Assembly (NCBI RefSeq): GCF_963678635.1
Contig: NC_087069.1
Location: 27,022,303 to 27,082,302, forward strand
Origin: Symsagittifera roscoffensis
Lineage: Eukaryota; Xenacoelomorpha; Acoela; Convolutidae
Direction: 5' to 3'
Length of the DNA stretch: 60,000 bases
Shown here: positions 32,568 through 44,212 of the stretch, piece by piece
Position numbering within the stretch: the stretch's first letter is position 1
Layout: every line of letters begins with the position of its first letter
Made by a program: the position numbers and the translations under genes
The notes under the pieces: model-generated
Told to the model about the DNA's origin: nothing
Seen by the model: only the letters and a program-made list of their open reading frames with translations
Database searches by the model: none

Positions 32568-33902
32568 TTAGCACAAACTAGATAACGCTCTGAAAAAGTA
32601 CAGATCAGTTTTATCTTCGTATACGGACATTATGTTTTGTACTCTTTCATTTAATACTCGATATTTTTTCTTTTTTGTGAATTTATGGCCACTCGATGCA
32701 TCAAAAAAATTGAGTTTTTGTACGGAAGCGTCTTTTTGCAGGCCAACCACTACTTTCCACGTGTTTGGGTGGGCTCCGCTGAAATATGATTGAATCCTGA
32801 AATGCCATCCCTCGACAGCATTTGTTGTTCGAGCAATCCCCATCACGGCCGCATCTAGCTGGTTCCAAAGGGAGGGTGGGAATGAAACTTCACGGTTTGG
32901 CACCAAACTTTTTATAAAAGAAGAGCCAAAGTACAGACACAACTCGTCAATTTTCTCTATTTTCTCGGGTTCTAAGCAATTTCTGTCGCATACATTTTGA
33001 ATTTCTTGAACAACCATGTCACAGGAATCGCTGATCTTTCCTTTTTTTTCAAATGCAAGGGATGGCAGCATTTTTAAAGCCAGGGCTAAATCGCGATTTG
33101 TTTCGTAGGTCACTTTCAGGCCCAATTCATTAATTTTTCTCATGTAACTCTGGGAGAGATGAAAAAAACAACCCGATAAATGTGCTTCGGAGAATGTTTT
33201 TTGGAAGGACTGAAGAGCAGCTCGCTCAAAATCTAACAAAATTTTTTCAGGCCGGCAGTTGGGTGCTAAATCAATTAACGCCTGCAGGAAGCGATTGTAG
33301 GTTTTTTCGGTTTTGTTAGGGAGGAAGGCGTAAATGCAAGCTGGCGCAATGCCAGATACACTAACATGAATTGAATAAAGCTGATAGAACATTTTTGGGG
33401 TAATTTTGAAAGTTCCATCGGCTAACCAGAAAGATGACTTCTCAAGAACTCTCAGCATTTCGGGGTCGCCGCACAGAATGATTCGCTCATGATCATTTGA
33501 TCCACTGTCATACCGGATAAAATTTTCAAAAATTTCAGGGATCTCGAAATTTTGCGCAACGGGGATGGGCGGCATATTTACATCTAGCTGCTCACGAGTG
33601 CGAGCAGCCGTTCGTATCAGTTTGTCTTTACTTGGGAGAGCAAACTGAGTAGCCAAATCGTTGGTAATTGGCAAAACCGCACTGGCAACTGCAACAGTTG
33701 GGGTAAATCTCTCGCTGAGATCTTTTATATGCTTTATGACATTTCGGGCCTCCAATTTTCCCGCTGAAATGTCGTGGTTATGCTCTCCACGCGTCTCGAT
33801 TAATTCGTTATTTTCAGTAATGGCAGTTGCTCGACATTTATGTGTTTGATATTTTGAGCAAATCCAGTTTTCTGTAAACTTATTTATCGCTTGAAATAAA
33901 AT
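32568..33902 (-). CDS. MULE transposase with FLYWCH-type zinc finger, possibly intact C-terminal portion
   Basis: MULE transposases are nuclear DDE enzymes that cut and insert their own terminal repeats. The open frame of 444 codons starts with the end of a FLYWCH finger (NWICSKY, KCRA, GEHNHD at about 33757-33870). The catalytic core follows: LADGTFKITP with the first Asp near 33419, LLDFERAA with the second near 33233, the C-x2-H of GCFFHLSQ near 33170, and NAVEGWH with the Glu near 32813. The C-terminus is lysine-rich (KFTKKKKYRVLNERVQN). No ATG precedes the finger: a TGA lies at 33903-33905. The N-terminus is therefore lost, broken, or in an upstream exon. This is the only copy here with an undamaged core. 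Confidence 0.85.
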   Translation of the reverse strand: MLFQAINKFTENWICSKYQTHKCRATAITENNELIETRGEHNHDISAGKLEARNVIKHIKDLSERFTPTVAVASAVLPITNDLATQFALPSKDKLIRTAARTREQLDVNMPPIPVAQNFEIPEIFENFIRYDSGSNDHERIILCGDPEMLRVLEKSSFWLADGTFKITPKMFYQLYSIHVSVSGIAPACIYAFLPNKTEKTYNRFLQALIDLAPNCRPEKILLDFERAALQSFQKTFSEAHLSGCFFHLSQSYMRKINELGLKVTYETNRDLALALKMLPSLAFEKKGKISDSCDMVVQEIQNVCDRNCLEPEKIEKIDELCLYFGSSFIKSLVPNREVSFPPSLWNQLDAAVMGIARTTNAVEGWHFRIQSYFSGAHPNTWKVVVGLQKDASVQKLNFFDASSGHKFTKKKKYRVLNERVQNIMSVYEDKTDLYFFRALSSLC

Positions 33903-34310
33903 TCATGGCCGGATGCTATAAGAATTGGCGTGTTTTTAGATGAAACTGTGAACTCGAAAGAAGACTCAATCATAATGTATTTATTGTGTTTGCGTTTGTT
34001 TATCACTTGAGTAAAGTATAAAGTGACTGTCAAAATTTAATTTTTTTCAGAATTTTTACGGCAAATTGTTTTGACTTAGCACAAGCAGCTTTTTTAGTAA
34101 TCAAAAAAGTTTAGCGAAAAGTCTAATTGAAAATAAATTACAAACCTGTAGATAAGAGTCTTAAGTAAATTGGGAAGCCTCCTTTTAGCATGTATAACTA
34201 AGATAAACCAAGTTTTTCATTATGGTGCGTGTGTTAATTGCAGGATTAACTTTGGTGTGATAAGAGTTAAAATAAGGAATTCATAAAGCATTAGTTTTAA
34301 TAGTGAAATG
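33903..34310. other. 5' flank of the MULE gene
   Basis: AT-rich. TAGTGAAATGACTAGGTGTTAAAATGTAC at 34301 is repeated with changes at 34380, just inside unit B; these may belong to the MULE terminal repeat. No coding sequence was found. Confidence 0.35.
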
Positions 34311-34588
34311 ACTAGGTGTTAAAATGTACTGTGTTAAACTGGAAAATAGGAGTTATATTGTTGTCCATTTAAATTGTTTAGTAGTGAAATGACTAAGTTT
34401 TAAAATGTACGGTGTTAAATTGTATGTCATTAAATTGTAGGACACCATATAAAACCCTTTAGAAGAATCTACTCAGAAACTATATAAAACCCGTTACTAA
34501 AATAAGATGTTTTAATCATTTCAAATTTTTATAACAGCTGTCTTTGTAGTGTCGAGATTTTTGTGCTATCTTGCCTACATAAAATCCG

Positions 34589-35028
34589 GTGTCCCACTCT
34601 TTAAGTTTGCAATCAAACCATAAAAAAGTCGGAAAAATAGCAAAAAATGACGAGCTTTGCCTTTATTTTGGATCTAACTACATGAAAAGTCTCGTCCCGA
34701 ATCGAGAAGTCCTATTCCCCCTTCATTATGGAATCAAAGGGATGCGGCATCATCGGGTTTGGCCAGAACAACAAATGGTGTAGAGGGCTGGCATTATGAC
34801 AAAAAGTAATACTTCAGTGGATCGCATCCCAGCATATGGAAAACGATTGCAAATTTGCAAAAAGACGCATCCGTCCAAAAATTTAATTTCGATAACGCCT
34901 CGAGTGGGCACCAATTTACAAAAAAGAAAAAATACCGCGTGCTCAACAAAAAAGTGCAGAATATTATTCATGTTTACGAAGAAGAAACGGATTTGCGTTT
35001 CTTTCGCGCTATGGCGAACTTGATTTAA
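34589..35028 (+). pseudogene. MULE transposase C-terminal remnant, copy B
   Basis: Same extent as copy A, with the same lost base in the C-run and the same TAA after VEGWH. The stop is at 35026. It sits inside tandem unit B. Confidence 0.85.
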
Positions 35029-36062
35029 TTGTTTGCTCTTTTGTTCTTTGTATATATTTTCATTTTAAAACTTTGTTTGTCAACTTTTTTGAGAAAAGAC
35101 GTCTCCTTGCAGCCTCCCGGAGGCGTAAAAAAAACGCATTGACTTGACTCAAATTTGAAAAACGCTGTCTCTAGCTATTTAATCCCGGAACAATCGCTCT
35201 TTTGGATGGGACGCTAGTTTGGGTCTAGGGGCTGGCAAACTTTTTAGACCTTGCATTGTATGCCAACAATTCAAAAAAAGTTGACAAAGCTTAGATGATT
35301 CGAAAAAATAGAAAAGTTTTACTTAAAATGATCGGTATTTCAATTTAAAATAATCCGCTTGGATCAATTTTTGGGTCACAACCGGTTCTCATTCCACATT
35401 TCATTTAATTTCAGCCAATTAACCTTTTATTAGCGAGAATTGTTTCAAGATCAAGTTCAGTTTTCGAAAAATCTAATCAGTTTTGGTAACTGATTTCAAT
35501 CATGTCGGTCGGATTCGTTTTCAAGTTCATATCAAAGTCTAGACTATCGGCAAGGTCATTTCTGTTCAAGTCTAAAACGCATTTAGTAGCTTGCATGTTA
35601 ATTCATTTTGGTTTGCGAAATTTTTAGCAATTAAAGCTTTGATGTTTACCGACGATATGGTTCCGAATCCCTAATCCCTTTCAAGTAAGTTTCACTTCGG
35701 TATTAAAAGGGTATTAAAAAGGGTTAAATTGTAGTGGGGTTATCTAATTTCGGGATTATATGAGAGGGGATTAAAAAAAAGGGGTTACAAAACATGGGGT
35801 GATAAGCTTGGGAACCGTTAAATCCGCTATGGCTTAGTTGTTTGGAAACCACCGACATAGCTTAAGTCGACAACCATGAAGTCGAAAAACCATCAGTAGA
35901 AAAGTCTATATTCCAATTTGATAAAGCTTGCAAATCGCAAGCGTTTTTATTTTAAGAGTGAGAAAGTTCCTTAAAAATTTTTCGACTGATTAAATGAAAA
36001 CCTAGTTGGAAAACAGAAAAGTGACAACCGTTTTCATTTAAGAGTGATTTTTTCTTTTCTGT

Positions 36063-36428
36063 ACAAAACAGTCCCATACAAAACAGTCCAATACAAAACA
36101 GTCCGGAAAAATATGAAAATGAACGAAAAAAAAACAGTCCGATACAAAACAGTTCGAAAAACAGTCCCAATTAATAATTGTTTTAACAAGCCGGCAGGCC
36201 GAAAATTGCCCTTTGCTCAACAAGCGTAATGAACAAAATAGTGACCGCGGCAGTCGCGCCAACGTGTTGCGAGCTTGCCAACAGAGGGTAGGACTTAATA
36301 CGAAATTTAGAGCGGGTTATCGCCGCAAAGCGCGCACACCTGCGACCTTAAACCGGACAGTTTTGTATTGGACTGTTTTTTCCTCTATTACATGATTTTT
36401 GGGACTGTTTTGTATGGGATTGTTTTGT
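36063..36428. mobile_element. ACAGTCC-family MITE, copy in unit B
   Basis: The left end is a 15 bp tandem, TACAAAACAGTCCCA, TACAAAACAGTCCAA, TACAAAACAGTCCGG. The right end has the inverse, GGACTGTTTTGTAT. TTGCGAGCTTGCCAACAGAGGG inside links it to 23923-24296. Confidence 0.7.
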
Positions 36429-38044
36429 GTATGCACCGATTTTTTTTGTAGAACTCTCTATGTATTTGAAGTTGGCAAAATTTACTCATTGATCATTTTT
36501 ACTGGACCGATTTGAAAGAAAAATGCAAAAACGCTTTTGGAGCATCCTCGATTGTAAATCAACAATGAAATTATAAAAACTTAGACTCAAAACATGTTTG
36601 TTAATAAAAGTAGTTAAATCAGCTACAGTTTCACTTTGATTGCTTTAGTCCAAACAAATTACAGAAAAAAAATACAATACTTTATTCACAAAAAATAGCT
36701 CGCAGTTAGTTTCCGAACTTAAAAAATAGTTTTTTTGCAAAAAAAACAATCTGAACGAGATTTTTCTGAACTCCTAGTGGTTAAATTTTCAGCCAGTTTC
36801 ATAAAAAATATACTTTCCAGAATATCCTTCCAGTTTTTCCAGAATGCTTTTGAGGTTCATTTAAAATTTTGGAATGAGGTTGGCTCAAAAAAACTAGTGG
36901 CCAAATTTCCATCCCGTGCGTTAGTGTCAACTATGTATCTGCTGCCAAATTCACAGGCAAAAATTCCCTTTTGAGCTTGATGTATTGAATGAAAAACGGT
37001 TTGGTATTAACGCAATCGATAAAAATCGATAAAAAAACATTTCTGAGCTCAAGCACATGCATGATAAAAGGCACGCTATTATATTGTTTTTTTTTCGAAC
37101 TCAGTGAAGTTGACCGCAAAATGGAAGCTTGAACCCTGGATAACTGTTTTTTAGGTACTTGAAAATTTCAATTTTCCCATTTCCTTTTAACTTGCTTCAG
37201 AAAAAAAATAAAAAACAAAGGTAGATGATGACAGTTATAAATTATAAAATTTGTTAAAGTTTACTAAGATTAACTTTTTCTTCATATTTCGCCATCATCA
37301 AGTGATGTAGTTCCCTTCTAACTGGGAATAAGTGGGATACAGATTGCCTCAATCAATTTCTGTTTATAAATGGTCAATTAAAATTACTGAACATTATAAT
37401 AGAAGTGGCTATCCATGTTTTTCAATTCGTTAAGGAAAAACTAATTTCCGCTGAAAATAAAACTTAAATCTAAAATTTAAATCAAACCCAGCAAATTTGC
37501 CACATTTACTATTTATAAACTTGACGAATGGCAACCGCTGATAATTTTTTTTTCGTGAGTTTCACTCACGACATAGTAATTTAATAGACTTTTATAAAAT
37601 CAGCCAAAAATACCCAATTTTTCTTAAAAAACAGCAAGTGATCAGACAGAAATTAATGCAAGCATATAGCACAAATATTCAACTAGTTTCTTGGGAAGTC
37701 GGGAAAAGTAGACGATGACTAAGAAACAAGTGTTTATAGGGGTCGAAGTTTTGCACCATTTGGCGAGACTAGGTGTTAAAATGTACTGTGTTAAACTGGA
37801 AAATAGGAAAATATTGTTGTCCATTTAAATTGTTTAGTAGTGAAATGACTAAGTTTTAAAATGTACGGTGTTAAATTGTATGTCATTAAATTGTAGGACA
37901 CCATATAAAATCCTTTAGAAGAATCTACTCAGAAACTATATAAAACCCGTTACTAAAATAAGATGTTTTAATCATTTCAAAGTTTTATAACAGCTGTCTT
38001 TGTAGTGTCGAGATTTTTGTGCTATCTTGCCTACATAAAATCCG

Positions 38045-38484
38045 GTGTCCCACTCTTTAAGTTTGCAATCGAACCATAAAAGAGTCAGAAAAATAGCAAA
38101 AAATGACGAGCTTTGCCTTTATTTTGGATCTAACTACATGAAAAGTCTCGTCCCGAATCGAGAAGTCCTATTCCCCCTTCATTATGGAATCAAAGGGATG
38201 CGGCATCATCGGGTTTGGCCAGAACAACAAATGGTGTAGAGGGCTGGCATTATGACAAAAAGTAATACTTCAGTGGATCGCATCCCAGCATATGGAAAAC
38301 GATTGCAAATTTGCAAAAAGACGCATCCGTCCAAAAATTTAATTTCGATAACGCCTCGAGTGGGCACCAATTTACAAAAAAGAAAAAATACCGCGTGCTC
38401 AACAAAAAAGTGCAGAATATTATTCATGTTTACGAAGAAGAAACGGATTTGCGTTTCTTTCGCGCTATGGCGAACTTGATTTAA
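38045..38484 (+). pseudogene. MULE transposase C-terminal remnant, copy C
   Basis: Same lesions as copies A and B; the stop is at 38482. It differs from B by a few substitutions. Confidence 0.85.
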
Positions 38485-39518
38485 ACGTTTGCTCTTTTGT
38501 TCTTTGTATATATTTTCATTTTAAAACTTTGTTTGTCAACTTTTTTGAGAAAAGACGTCTCCTTGCAGCCTCCCGGAGGCGTAAAAAAAACGCATTGACT
38601 TGACTCAAATTTGAAAAACGCTGTCTCTAGCTATTTAATCCCGGAACAATCGCTCTTTTGGATGGGACGCTAGTTTGGGTCTAGGGGCTGGCAAACTTTT
38701 TAGACCTTGCATTGTATGGCAACAATTCAAAAAAAGTTGACAAAGTTTAGATGATTCGAAAAAATAGAAAAGTTTTACTTAAAACGATCGGTATTTCAAT
38801 TTAAAATAATCCGCTTGGATCAATTTTTGGGTCACAACCGGTTCTCATTCCACATTTCATTTAATTTCAGCCAATTAACCTTTTATTAGCGAGAATTGTT
38901 TCAAGATCAAGTTCAGTTTTCGAAAAATCTAATCAATTTTGGTAACTGATTTGAATCATGTCGGTCGGATTCGTTTTCAAGTTCATATCAAAGTCTAGAC
39001 TATCGGCAAGGTCATTTCTGTTCAAGTCTAAAACGCATTTAGTAGCTTGCATGTTAATTCATTTTGGTTTGCGAAATTTTTAGCAATTAAAGCTTTGATG
39101 TTTACCGACGATATGGTTCCGAATCCCTAATCCCTTTCAAGTAAGTTTCACTTCGGTATTAAAAGGGTATTAAAAAGGGTTAAATTGTAGTGGGGTTATC
39201 TAATTTCGGGATTATATGAGAGGGGATTAAAAAAAAGGGGTTACAAAACATGGGGTGATAAGCTTGGGAACCGTTAAATCCACTATGGCTTAGTTGTTTG
39301 GAAACCACCGACATAGCTTAAGTCGACAACCATGAAGTCGAAAAACCATCAGTAGAAAAGTCTATATTCCAATTTGATAAAGCTTGCAAATCGCAAGCGT
39401 TTTTATTTTAAGAGTGGGAAAGTTCCGTAAAAATTTTTCGACTGATTAAATGAAAACCTAGTTGGAAAACAGAAAAGTGACAACCGTTTTCATTTAAGAA
39501 TGATTTTTTCGTGTCTGT

Positions 39519-39884
39519 ACAAAACAGTCCAATACAAAACAGTCCAATACAAAACAGTCCGGAAAAATATGAAAATGAACGAAAAAAAAACAGTCCGATA
39601 CAAAACAGTTCGAAAAACAGTCCCAATTAATAATTGTTTTAACAAGCCGGCAGGCCGAAAATTGCCCTTTGCTCAACAAGCGTAATGAACAAAATAGTGA
39701 CCGCGGCAGTCGCGCCAACGTGTTGCGAGCTTGCCAACAGAGGGTAGGACTTAATACGAAATTTAGAGCGGGTTATCGCCGCAAAGCGCGCACACCTGCG
39801 ACCTTAAACCGGACAGTTTCGTATTGGACTGTTTTTTCCTCTATTACATGATTTTTGGGACTGTTTTGTATGGGACTGTTTTGT
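39519..39884. mobile_element. ACAGTCC-family MITE, copy in unit C
   Basis: Counterpart of 36063-36428, with the tandem ends ACAAAACAGTCCAAT on the left and GGACTGTTTTGTATGGGAC on the right. It was carried by the segmental duplication and not inserted independently. Confidence 0.7.
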
Positions 39885-41354
39885 GTATGCACCGATTTTT
39901 TTTGTAGAACTCTCTATGTATTTGAAGTTGGCAAAATTTACTCATTGATCATTTTTACTGGACCGATTTGAAAGAAAAATGCAAAAACGCTTTTGGAGCA
40001 TCCTCGATTGTAAATCAACAATGAAATTATAAAAACTTAGACTCAAAACATGTTTGTTAATAAAACTAGTTAAATCAGCTACAGTTTCACTTTGATTGCT
40101 TTAGTCCAAACAAATTACAGAAAAAAAATACAATACTTTATTCACAAAAAATAGCTCGCAGTTAGTTTCCGAACTTAAAAAATAGTTTTTTCGCAAAAAA
40201 AACAATCTGAACGAGATTTTTCTGAACTCCTAGTGGTTAAATTTTCAGCCAGTTTCATAAAAAATATACTTTCCAGAATATCCTTCCAGTTTTTCCAGAA
40301 TGCTTTTGAGGTTCATTTAAAATTTTGGAATGAGGTTGGCTCAAAAAAACTAGTGGCCAAATTTCCATCCCGTGCGTTAGTGTCAACTATGTATCTGCTG
40401 CCAAATTCACAGGCAAAAATTCCCTTTTGAGCTTGATGTATTGAATGAAAAACGGTTTGGTATTAACGCAATCGATAAAAATCGATAAAAAAAAACATTT
40501 CTGAGCTCAAGCACATGCATGATAAAAGGCACGCTATTATATTGTTTTTTTTTCGAACTCAGTGAAGTTGACCGCAAAATGGAAGCTTGAACCCTGGATA
40601 ACTGTTTTTTAGGTACTTGAAAATTTCAATTTTCCCATTTCCTTTTAACTTGCTTCAGAAAAAAAAACAAAGGTAGATGATGACAGTTATAAATTATAAA
40701 ATTTGTTAAAGTTTACTAAGATTAACTTTTTCTTCATATTTCGCCATCATCAAGTGATATAGTTCCCTTCTAACTGGGAATCAGTGGGATACAGATTGCC
40801 TCAACCAATTTCTGTTTATAAATGGTCAATTAAAAATTACTGAACATGATAATAGAAGTTTTAAATCCATGTTTTTAATTTCGTTAAGGAAAAACTGATT
40901 TCCGCTGAAAGCAAAACTTAAATCTAAAATTTAAATCAAACCCAGCAAATTTGCCACCTTGACTATTTATAAACTTGACGAAAGGCAAACGCTGATAATT
41001 TTTTTTCGTGAGTTTCACTCACGACATAGTAATTTAATAGACTTTTATAAAATCAGCCAAAAATACCCAATTTTTCTTAAAAAACAGCAAGTGATCAGAC
41101 AGAAATTAATGCAAGCATATAGCACAAATATTCAACTAGTTTCTTGGGAAGTCGGGAAAAGTAGACGATGACTAAGAAACACGTGTTTATAGGGGTCGAT
41201 GTTTTGCACCATTTGGCGAGACAAAATGACCTCAAATGACTGATTGCACAACATTCGCCCTCATTTTACTCCTCCTCTTGGCTGAAATTGGGTGTGTTCA
41301 CGGTTAATTTGTAAAAAAAATAATTGTAACAGCTGCACAGACGAATTTTTGTTT

Positions 41355-41529
41355 TAAAGAAAGGCCAAAAACGGCGTTGTACCATTTAGTCTTTAGAAAA
41401 ATTTCAGGGTCGGTCAGTTCAAAACGGATGTCGTAAATTAGTTCCAAAAGGAGACGCTTTGGATGGCTAGTTGGTCTAATGTCTGAAAAGGGTTTCCCAT
41501 TAAAGGCGTCCCCCTTAAATCCGCTACTG
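41355..41529 (-). mobile_element. Remnant of the 6244-type hAT MITE
   Basis: Read on the minus strand from 41529 it starts CAGTAGCGGATTTAAGGGGG, compared with CAGGGGCGGATTTGAGGGGG at 6244. It continues to GACCGACCCTGAAATTTTTC, matching CAGACCCTAAAAATTTTC near 6355. The far end is not found, so this is a decayed or truncated copy. Confidence 0.6.
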
Positions 41530-41710
41530 ATGGCAGGCATGGAAATGAAAGCCAGCTAAATGGGTTTAATCGTGGCCACAAAACTAGAGAATGACCAACA
41601 TTAAGTTCTCTCATATAAACACATGAACATGACTTCTCGGTGAACATGGACTGTCCAGTATTTAGAAACAAAATATATTTTTTATTTAACTTTGCCAAAT
41701 ATTGAGAATT

Positions 41711-42250
41711 CTTTGCTGCATTCTGATTGGTCGAAAACTTGAAAGGGGTGGAGATTGTTAAGTAGACCCTAAAATTTTTACGCTTGGGTTGATTGTTTTA
41801 TTCAGTCAAAATTCGATATCTAAACTAACCGTTTTTGAGGAAAATTTTCTCATGCCATCTAAAATAAATTGATATTCGGATCTCAAAATTTAGGAACATC
41901 TTATCTCTGATTATTTTTGTATTGTCATGTTTATAACACGCCTATGCAGCAAACTAAACCGTTCCAATTTAGTCTCATTATTGGGATACGAGACGCTAAA
42001 TACATCATTTCCATATTACTTTACATAGCGTTATTTTTTCTACTATTTGTTTCGTAGATTTTACCTTATATTTTTGGATCTACTCAACAATCCCCCCCCC
42101 CTATGGTACCTACTTAAGAATCTCCACCCCTGTAAATAAATATAGTAAATTAGCACTGAGCTTTCTATTGAGAATTATAATTTTGCTGCATTCTGATTGG
42201 TTGAAAAATCGACCATTTTGACCTACTTAAGAATCTCCCCCCTTTCTTGA
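41711..42250. repeat. Cluster of C/G-run repeats bounded by a direct repeat
   Basis: TTTGCTGCATTCTGATTGGT occurs at 41712 and 42183, each followed by GAAAA and within 40-60 bases by a C- or G-run next to TTAAG or CTACTTAAGAATCTCC. Further runs are at 42089-42098 and 42112-42130. The layout suggests related palindromic repeats inserted near one another. Confidence 0.45.
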
Positions 42251-43366
42251 AGAGTAGACTTTCAAAAATTTTCTAAACTCTAATTAGGTTGGCCCTATTA
42301 ATTTTTGGCGCTCTGCCTGAACAATATGAAAAACTCTTTTTGTCGGAATTTTCTGCACCGTGCGCAATTTTTACAAATAAACAAGTCAACAATGATGTTT
42401 TTGCTTTTTTGTAGGTTTTTTCAAGAAACTCACATTTTTTTCAGCACGTACTCCTGCCTCGAATTTTTTGTATATAAGCGTTGTTTGGCTAAAACTGCAA
42501 CAGCTCCAAATGGGGACCCTTCAGTGGAAAGGAGGTCTGAATAATAACGTGTTTAAATTTTTCAAAATTTTGAAAACTTTGATAAAAAAATTGATACATT
42601 TTCTCATATGATGCACGTTTTTTTTGTTTCATTTGTCAAATTGAGGGTCCAAAAACTTGTTTTTTATTAGCCCAAATAACTCAAAATTTTTTGTGCTTTG
42701 GCCATTTTGCTCAGTGCTCTCCAAATAACCCAGGCTGACCAAAATTTCTAGTCGAAAGATATGCAAAGAAAAGAAAGTTTTGGCCAGGCATTTCCATATG
42801 ATTCCATTAGCTACAGAAAGTTAAGCTATATCTATGATGACTATTTTACAAAACATGACTCTGTTTTGTTATGGTATGATTTGTTTGAGTTAAATTTCAT
42901 GTTTCATTTTGTTTTGTTTCAAAAACTTTCTCAAAAAGGAAACCCTGTGATAAAGTGGAACATTCTCGCAGAGGAATTGCAGTAGGAGCATTGCCATCTG
43001 AGACAGTATTGAATTTCACGCAGAACTAAAGGTAAATCCGAACTTACATTTTTTTTGAAATAGCTAGAAAGCAGTTCTCTTTATAGTTCCAGTGGCTAAG
43101 CATTGTGACCTCAGCAAAAAAAAGAATTCGAGTAAAAAACTAAGATTTATCCCTGTTTCACAGTTATTTCTTCAGAGCTTTTGACTAAGCCATGCAAAAA
43201 TTACTTATTATATAGATTTCATAAACGGAAACTGTATAATAAGCAATTTTTGATTTTTTTCAATGAACTCCATTTTTGAATTCTATGATAAATGTTGTTT
43301 TAGCAAAAAAATATATAAAATAAACAGTTTTAGTTTATGTTGGTCAACCTGGGAGTAGAGTTCAAA
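42251..43366. other. AT-rich stretch without a supported gene
   Basis: A 74-codon ATG frame at 42761-42985 (MQRKESFGQAFPYDSISYRK) has no recognised similarity or splice context. Confidence 0.35.
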
Positions 43367-43889
43367 CAAGACTGCTCGTCTCAAGCAAAGTCCAAAATGT
43401 TCCGCCTGCCTTTTAAGGTTTTTGGAACAGTAATAACATTAAAAAATTAAATGTAATAAAATAAAATGAAAATTTTTTGTTTTCAAAATTTGAAATTTTT
43501 TATGAAAATCATCCCCCACACGTCTTATAAAGTACAAAAGGATAGTTTTAGCTCACTGCAACAAATCACTTATGGCAAATAAGCTTCTTTCAATGACCAA
43601 CTTGGAACGATTTCTAAGACGGATCAAATATCGGCTTACGCGTTAATAGCGCGAAATATATCGCGCGTTAGTTGTCCCAAAATGGCAATCTTTAAACACT
43701 CACAACTTATTGAAAAATAATCACAAGTGGAATATCTTTTCAAATTTGAGCTTAGGACAACAACAGTGTTCGGCTGATGTAAGAAAATTCTGTCAAAAAT
43801 GCTTAGTTAAAAAGTCGAAATTTGTCTGAAGAAACAAACCCACCCCGAGCACAAATATTCCGTTACTTTCGTATCGGAAATCGGAACAA
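43367..43889 (-). mobile_element. Helentron-like element, copy 9
   Basis: CAAGACTGCTCGTCTCAAGC starts the plus-strand view. The hairpin is mutated (CAAGCAAAGTCCAAAATG) and the junction reads ATGTTCCGCCTGCC. The body with GCGCGAAATATATCGCGCGT and the end ATCGGAACA follow the 12440 copy. It is more diverged than copies 2, 5 and 7. Confidence 0.75.
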
Positions 43890-44212
43890 TTAGCAAATTT
43901 AGAGAGCAAAAATTAAAATAGGATCCCGATTGTTAGTATTAGGCCTATCAATGCAATAATTTGATAATTGATTGGCCTTAACTTAGTTCAGATGCATTTT
44001 TGAACCAACTTAAATCGTGTCAAAAGTAAACTGGAAGCTTTCGCTACAGAAATTATTCCAAATTAGTTGAAACTGTAGTTTTCAAGAACCTTTTTATAAA
44101 CTAAAATGATAAGAATGTCAACTAAAAACTGTATTTTGAAAGTCAAAATTTTTCTGAAAAAAAAACACCTCGGGCAGAACCACGCGGTTATTTTCATCGA
44201 AAGTTGGAACAA
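43890..44212 (-). mobile_element. Helentron-like terminal fragment
   Basis: It ends CATCGAAAGTTGGAACA, preceded by AAAAAACACCTCGGGCAGAAC, which parallels the CCCACCCCGAGCAC just inside the terminus of other copies. The hairpin end is missing; copy 9 may have inserted into it. Confidence 0.45.

Larger units (their letters stand above)
34311..37767 (+). repeat. 3.46 kb tandem duplication, unit B
   Basis: It begins ACTAGGTGTTAAAATG and runs to TTGGCGAG, directly followed by unit C, which begins with the same bases. It contains a MULE remnant (34589-35028), an ACAGTCC-family MITE (36063-36428) and AT-rich sequence, including the small hairpin CGTGAGT-TTC-ACTCACG at about 37554. Differences from unit C are few substitutions and 1-4 base indels, implying a recent event. 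Confidence 0.9.
37768..41220 (+). repeat. 3.45 kb tandem duplication, unit C
   Basis: Head-to-tail copy of unit B. The right edge is TTGGCGAG at 41220. The next two bases, AC, equal the first two of the unit, so the far junction cannot be placed more exactly. Confidence 0.9.

Noticed and set aside
37554-37570. Perfect hairpin CGTGAGT-TTC-ACTCACG as a terminator or regulatory RNA
   Set aside because: A bacterial-type terminator makes no sense here and nothing is transcribed towards it; it is simply part of the duplicated repeat unit.
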